From the NCBI GenBank assembly GCA_030267565.1, contig BRXU01000001.1:4898001-4962000 (forward strand): 64,000 nt of DNA, in the 5' to 3' direction. Numbering within the stretch: position 1 is the stretch's first letter; the number at the start of each line of letters is the position of its first letter. Origin of the DNA: Pleodorina starrii. Lineage: Eukaryota > Chlorophyta > Chlorophyceae > Chlamydomonadales > Volvocaceae. Of this stretch, positions 58,401-64,000 are shown piece by piece. Made by a program: the position numbers and the translations under genes. The notes below the pieces were generated by a model. That model was not told where the DNA came from. It saw only the letters and a list, made by a program, of their open reading frames with translations, and searched no databases.

Positions 58401-61400
58401 CACCATGCACCTGCACCATGCACCTGCACCATGCACCTGCACCTGCACCTGCACCTGCACCTGCACGATCACATGCACCATGCACCTGCACCATGCACCT
58501 GCACCATGCACCTGCACCATGCACCTGCACCATGCACCTGCACCATGCACCTGCACCATGCACCTGCACGATCACATGCACCTGCACCATGCACCTGCAT
58601 CTGCACGATCACATGCACCATGCACATGCACCATGCACATATACATACACATACACGTACCCGTACACGTTCAAAGGGGTTTGAGAGGAGGGAGGGGTCA
58701 ATGAAGGCGAAGCGCACCGGAGGGGGGACCCAGACGACGACGTCTTGCTGCCTCGCAGACCCCTCGCACGCCTCCGCGCCCCCTCGTGCCGGCCGCAGCA
58801 ACGCACTCTCTCCCCTCCTTCCCGTACTCCCGTGCGTGGTGTGGTGTGGTGCGGTGCGGTGCCCCACCTCCTGGCCGTCCATCTTCTTGAGGTGCTCCAG
58901 CAGCAGCGGCAGGTGACCCGGGTACGACGCCCGCAGCTCCGAAAACAGCTTGTCGTACAGCTCCGCCTGGTCGGGCTCCGACAGCTTCAGCTCCTGCAGG
59001 CAAAGGTAACAAAGGGAAGGAGGGGGAGGGTTTAGGTTTTTAGGGTTTTTAGGGAGATCTCATTTGTCGTTTGTCGTTTGTCCCACACAAAGGGTGGGGG
59101 TGAAATGAAGGGTATGGGGTCAGAGAAAGGGAGGTATCGTGACCCATGGGTCATTGGCAAGATCCGGATGAGTCCTCCCCGGGGCCAGAACTCCCCAGAC
59201 AATGGGTTGGGGCGGCCAACCGCCAGTCGTACCCAACGACCGTGCTTAACAGCGTCGTACTGCACGCCGTACGTTGTCGTACCTTCATGACCTTGATCTT
59301 GGCGTCCCGGATCGCCTCGTTGAGCTTCTCCGCCGGGGCCTTATCCGCGGCTGGCAGGATGGGGTGGGAGGCAGGGGACAGGTTGTGGTGGGATTCGATA
59401 CGAGGTACCGAACTACCGATGGGCCTCACGGACGGGACTTCTGAAAGTTTCCCAAAAGCGATGGCGGCGAAACTTTAGGGTTTAGGGTTTTAGGGTTTTT
59501 AGGGTTTTAGGGGCGGGGCTGCTTGATCATCAAGCATGGCAGCGACAACCACCACCGCCGTTTTCAAAACATCCTGATCGAGAGTCATGTCTTAGGGAGC
59601 CTTCCCCTGCCGTACCCTTGTCATCCTTCGCGCCGTTGCCGTTGCCGTTGCCGGAGGTCGACGCCGCCGGCGGCACCAGGTACGACACCGTGAACTCGTG
59701 CGGCGCCGTACCGCCGCCCCGCTTGAGCTGGCCCAGAGTCAGACGGCCCGTCAGCAGCCGACCTGGTGGGGGGGCGCGGTGGGGTGGTGGTGGTGGTGCA
59801 TGTGTATGTGTGTGGGGGCGGGAGGGGGCGGGGAAGGGGACGGGGGGGACGGGGATCCGGGAAACGGCGCGTGTGAGCGGGATGAGACGGGGCAGAGCGG
59901 TGTGGGTCAGATCGGCGGGCACAACGGCGGGCGGCGGCTCCTTTTGACACAAAGCCCGCCGGTACTATGTGGGAGTGGGAGTGGGAGTGGGAGTGGGAGT
60001 GGGAGTGGGAGCGGGAGCGGGAGCGGGAGCGGGAGTGGGAGTGGGAGTGGGAGTGGGAGTGGGAGTGGGAGTGGGAGTGGGAGTGGGAGTGGGAGTGGGA
60101 GTGGGAGTGGGAGTGGGAGTGGGAGTGGGAGTGGGAGTGGGAGTGGGAGTGGGAGTGGGAGTGGGAGTGGGAGTGGGAGTGGGAGTGGGAGTGGGAGTGG
60201 GAGTGGGAGTGGGAGTGGGAGTGGGAGTGGGAGTGGGAGTGGGAGTGGGAGTGGGAGTGGGAGTGGGAGTGGGAGGCTTCCCCACTTGCCAGCTTCCCGC
60301 ACCGATCCACGCACCCACCCACCCACCCAACCACCATCACCCACCCACCCGGCACCGCATCCTTGGGCAGTTTGTCCTCCGGCACCGGTCCCAGCCACAG
60401 CGGCACCCCATCACCCGCCCGCAGCAGCATCTCCCCGGCGGGGCTGGCGGAGCCGCCGGCGGCCAGGATCGCGTCGCGGCGGCTGCCGTACACCGGCACC
60501 GTCACGCCGCCGCCGTTGTCCAGATTGCGCTTGAGCACCTGTTGGCTCAATACATACCGGTACACACACACACGCATACACACACACGCATACACACACA
60601 CCGCGACATCGACAGGCAGGCAGGAAGGCAGGCGGGTAAGGGGCCTTGTGGTGGTGGTGGTGGTTGCGGTGATGATGGTGGTGGTGGTAGTGGTGATGAC
60701 GGTTTTAAATAAAAACAAAAACTGTCGGGGCTGACGGGGCTCGATTACCCTTCGCTACGAATTACATTTGTAACGCCATTATTACGACAGCCACCCAGTC
60801 AACAGAGAGCGTGAACACACCCCAACACACCCCAACACCCTCGAGCTTCCCCCCTCCCCAAAAAAAGCAACAGCAACAGCAACGGTACGCCCCACCAGCG
60901 GCAAGCCCCTCATCTTGTCCAGCAGCTCCTGGTTGTCGTGCCTCAGCGCCAGCCTCAACAGCACCTCGCCCTTCTTCAGACTGACTGACTCGGGGTTGGA
61001 GTCCTGTACGGACAGCAGCTGCCGCGTGGATCCATCGTGGACGAGCAACAGCTGGGACTCCAGGGGGGAGTCGTACACCTGCCTGCGAGGGTGGTGAGGG
61101 CTCGGTGGTGAGGGGTGGTGGGTCTCGGGGGGGGGGCGCAGAGCAAGCCGCGAGCTGCCTCCCCCTCTCCCCCCTGCTGCCGCTCCCCCTGCTGCCTCTC
61201 CCCCTCTCCCTCCTCCCTCCCTCCCTCCCTCCCTCCCTCCCTCCGTCTCACTCGTTGATGAGCGGCAGGCAGGGCTTGTACTTGCCCGCCTCGCTCAAGC
61301 TGGTCTTGTAGGTGAGCAGCAGCCGGTAGATCACCCGACCGTCGGTCAGCGCGTCCCTGCGGGGGGGAGGGGGAGGGGGAGGGGGAAGGGAAGAGGGGAA

Positions 61401-63846
61401 GGGGGGAAGAGAAGGGAGAAGAGGGGAAAAGGGGAAGGGAAGGGAAGGGGAGGGGAAAGGGGAAGGAAAGGGGCGGCCCGATGGTTACTGTTGATGCTGT
61501 AAACCCCGTTTCTGCGATACGTTGGGCTCCAAATCCTCGGAAGGAAGGAAGGAAGGTAACGCTTTCATTACCCCCCTGCCTTACCCCCCTGTGCCTGTCA
61601 GACACGAACCCCCCTTCCCCCCTCCCCCCCCCCCGCACCTGTCCTCCGTGAGTGGCTCCAGGGAAGTCTCCACGGGTCTCAGGGGGATGTGGAGGCAGGT
61701 GAGCTTGGCCTCGGGCTTGATGCGAGTGGAGCGGGACCAGGTGGGGGCACTGACCTGGGGGGGGGGCGGGGCGGGGGGAGGGAAGGGGGAGGGGGGCGGG
61801 GCGCCACGGTGTGAAGGGGTGGGGGTGGTGTGGGGGATCAGGGAGTGACAGAGGAGGTGGAGGAAAGAGGGGTAATGGAGAGTCGGTGGCAGGTGGGGCA
61901 GTTGGGGGGCGATAGGACGGCGGCGCAGGGGTAGCACGTAGCAGGGCACCAAGGGCGGTACCAAGTAGCCAAAGTAACCGAAAAGGCTACTCCCCTCCCC
62001 TTCCTCACCAGCACTTTCTTGGCCACCTCCGCCCCCTCCAGCGCCAGATCAGTCCCCGGTCGAGATCCCGAGCCGCCCTCCGCACACAGCTCCACCCCAT
62101 AAAACGTCAACTCCACCTGGAGGGAGAGGGGGGGAGGGGGATTAATACACGTGTGTATGTTTGTGGGGGGGGGGAGAGAGAGAATGAATGAATGAAACAC
62201 GGGAAGGAGGGCCGAGTGCAGCAGTCCGAAGGGGCAGGCTGACGGCCCCTCCACTCCCAACTCCCTCAACACAACCTCCACGCCCCCACCCCCGCCCCCC
62301 CTCTTCCCCCCCCCTCCCCTCCCCCCCCCACCCGCACCTCCTGCAGTTGTGACGCCCCCTGGCTGCTCCAGAACTGCGCCAGAGTCAGCTCCAGGGTGGC
62401 TCCCCCCCGCACACCCAGACTGGTCAGATACTCACTGCCGCCGGACAGAGTCACCTGCAGAGGGGAAGGGGCAGGGGGGGCAGGGGGGGAGGGGGAGAGC
62501 AGCGAGGAGATACGCTGAAGAGCTGCGAGGTCGGCGGGTGCCAGGTTATGAGAATGACCGCTAAGGACTCCCGCCCCCGCCCCCCCAAAAAATACCGTCA
62601 TAACTCCACACACGGCACCACGCGGCCCTTCCCTCCTCCGTTCTCTGTCCCCACAGCCCTCCTCTCCCCCCAGTCCTCCAAACCGGCCGCAAGGACCGAC
62701 CGCGAGACAGACCCCGCGTACGGCACATCTGCCGTACCTGCGTCCTCAGCTCGTGCTGCCTGTAGGAGCTCTCCGGCCGCAACTGAGTGCCCCGGATGAG
62801 AAACAGCTTGGGGGTGTCGTACGCAGCCGCCCGCAACGTCAGCTCGGCCCACGTGGCACCCGGAGGTACGGCAACGAACCGCCTGCGGGGGGCGGGGGAG
62901 GCGGGTTGGATTGGCTTGGGTTGAGTTGGGTTTCATTATGTGGCCGCATTACCGTATAGCGGATGCAGGGAGCGCAGCGCAGCGGATATCGGATGTACAG
63001 GAGCCGCCAATTACGAGGTTCGAATACCAAAAGCTAAATGTACGAGGTTCGAACACACAGAGCGTTGTATATACCGTACGAGGCTCAAACACACAGAACA
63101 CAGAACTGGACACAAAACCTAAACCCCAAACACAGAGCTGAACATCGGGTCGAATACAAAGAGCTGGACACGAGCCCGCCCCCGGGGATCCGATGCGCGG
63201 GTTCGAAGTCAGGCCCACCCACCCAGCCCCACCCACCCCACCCAGACACACCCCCACCCACCTGTACTCGGTTCCCGGCGTGAAGCTCATAGGGCCCAAC
63301 GACACCGTGGCCACACCGTTGCACCCACCACCATTGACCTCGACATTACCCGAGACCGCTGCCACCGCCCCTACCCCCGCCCCCGCACTCTTGATGCCGT
63401 GGGCCGGCAGGGGCGCCAGGCACACGGCGGCGGGCGGACCCCCCGTCGATGTCACCGCCCCCGGCACCTGACCAGCGGGGAGGGGGGAGGGGTGCGGGTG
63501 TGTGTTGGGGGGTGGGGGGGGGGGCGAGGGGAGGGGTGGCGAGGGGTGAGTACGACATAATACCCTAGTCCAGGGAGGCCGGGGGGAGTCACACCGAATG
63601 TGCTGGTGGTGGGGTGATGGTGATGCGGCGCTGTCGGCTCGGAGCGTCCCCCTTCTCTCCCTTCTCTCCCCCTGCCGTCCTCCCACTCTCCCTCCCTCCC
63701 CCCCTGCCCCCCTCCCTTACCTGCAGCGGCTTTATGACGGTGATGGGCAGCCTGAACAGCGGCCCCCTCTCCCGCGCCTCCACCTCCAGTGCCAGAACCT
63801 CACCGTAGTGCAGACCCGGGGGCAGACGGGAGGGGTCCACCAGAAC
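55448..63846 (-). CDS. TPP2: Tripeptidyl peptidase II, C-terminal part (18 exons; 5' end outside window)
   Basis: Exons on the minus strand: 63846-63721, 63467-63262, 62882-62738, 62454-62338, 62116-62009, 61754-61639, 61356-61252, 61082-60884, 60538-60349, 59762-59616, 59350-59283, 58993-58868, 57812-57686, 57401-57091, 56934-56855, 56552-56451, 55863-55809, 55483-55448, giving 787 residues. Diagnostic segments: [15 protein letters not shown] and [123 protein letters not shown] and the end RFPEELALI. This is the region after the subtilisin-like catalytic domain of TPPII, a giant cytosolic complex that cleaves tripeptides from proteasome products; the Ser/His/Asp residues lie upstream, off the window. 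An acidic Ala/Glu-rich insert sits in the 57401-57091 exon. The donor ACC|GTTGCT at 60883 is weak. Confidence 0.93.
57890..58650. repeat. 13-bp minisatellite in a TPP2 intron
   Basis: The main unit is CACCATGCACCTG (13 bp), with CACGATCACATG-type and CACCTG variants. It is open in all frames because 13 is not a multiple of 3, giving spurious 130-350 codon [13 protein letters not shown] / [11 protein letters not shown] frames. It lies between exons 58993-58868 and 57812-57686. Confidence 0.96.
59474..59512 (+). repeat. Interstitial telomere-like repeats in a TPP2 intron
   Basis: Mixed TTTAGGG, TTTTAGGG and TTTTTAGGG units in tandem. A second cluster of the same kind is at 59029-59053 in the neighbouring intron. 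Confidence 0.75.
59969..60275. repeat. (GTGGGA)n hexamer array in a TPP2 intron
   Basis: About 50 copies of GGGAGT with a short GGGAGC block near 60010-60034. WEWEWE, GVGVGV and HSHSHS frames across it are artefacts. It lies in the intron between exons 60538-60349 and 59762-59616. Confidence 0.97.
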
Positions 63847-64000
63847 CTGACACACACACGGGCGGAGGCAGGGAGGGGCAGGGCAGGGGCAGGGCGGGGC
63901 GGGGCGGGCGAGCAAGCGAGGGGGGTTGGGGAGACGAACCGCAGTATACCGGGTGTAGCGGGGGGGGGGAGAGATGGGGGGGGGGTTCAGGGAGTGATAT

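Noticed and set aside
59907..60734. Pro-Leu, Pro-Thr, Trp-Glu and Gly-Val repeat proteins
   Set aside because: All six frames of the GTGGGA hexamer array in a TPP2 intron.

Overview
This is a nuclear window from a GC-rich, intron-dense eukaryote, most probably a chlamydomonadalean (volvocine-type) green alga. The evidence is GC-rich coding exons with many short CAG-ended introns, long Ala/Gln/Gly/Pro homopolymers inside proteins, TTTAGGG and TTTTAGGG telomere-like words scattered through introns, and a plant/alga-like gene set, including an ACAD10/11 (IBR3-type) protein with a C-terminal peroxisomal signal. No species is named because nothing in the sequence fixes one. Gene models were assembled by eye from reading-frame homology plus GT-AG (or GC-AG) junctions with checked phases; boundaries may be off by a base.

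Layout. About 1.4-7.8 kb, minus strand: a GlcNAc-transferase-like type II glycosyltransferase. One of its introns is a 3.25-kb block of 19-bp satellite. About 9.5-9.8 kb: a tRNA-derived SINE-like sequence. 10.26-10.63 kb: a hAT-type MITE just beyond the stop codon of a minus-strand CMC2 gene (10.65-11.49 kb). 12.6-16.0 kb, plus strand: an unrecognised low-complexity protein. 16-22.7 kb: gene-poor, with copies of a dispersed repeat. 22.7-30.6 kb, plus strand: a 14-exon gene for an EXD1-like protein with a degenerate 3'-5' exonuclease domain. 30.6-37.4 kb: repeat-rich, with more copies of the dispersed repeat in inverted orientation and two adjacent related TIR transposons. 37.4-41.3 kb, plus strand: a second unrecognised Gln/Gly-rich protein. 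44.05-50.2 kb, minus strand: an ACAD10/11-type APH plus acyl-CoA dehydrogenase fusion carrying an unusual duplicated Cys-rich insert. 50.45-54.19 kb, plus strand: a PLP-dependent decarboxylase most like the bacterial Y4yA group, head-to-head with the ACAD gene. 55.4-64.0 kb, minus strand: the C-terminal ~787 residues of tripeptidyl peptidase II, whose 5' part lies beyond the window.

The genes do not form an obvious pathway. Functional themes are peroxisomal acyl-CoA oxidation (ACAD10/11 type), mitochondrial cytochrome oxidase assembly (CMC2), cytosolic peptide turnover (TPP2), Golgi glycosylation and a possible RNA-silencing cofactor (EXD1-like). A recurring architectural feature is that introns of four of the long genes carry a private minisatellite or hexamer/pentamer array. 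These arrays generate very long but spurious open frames on both strands.
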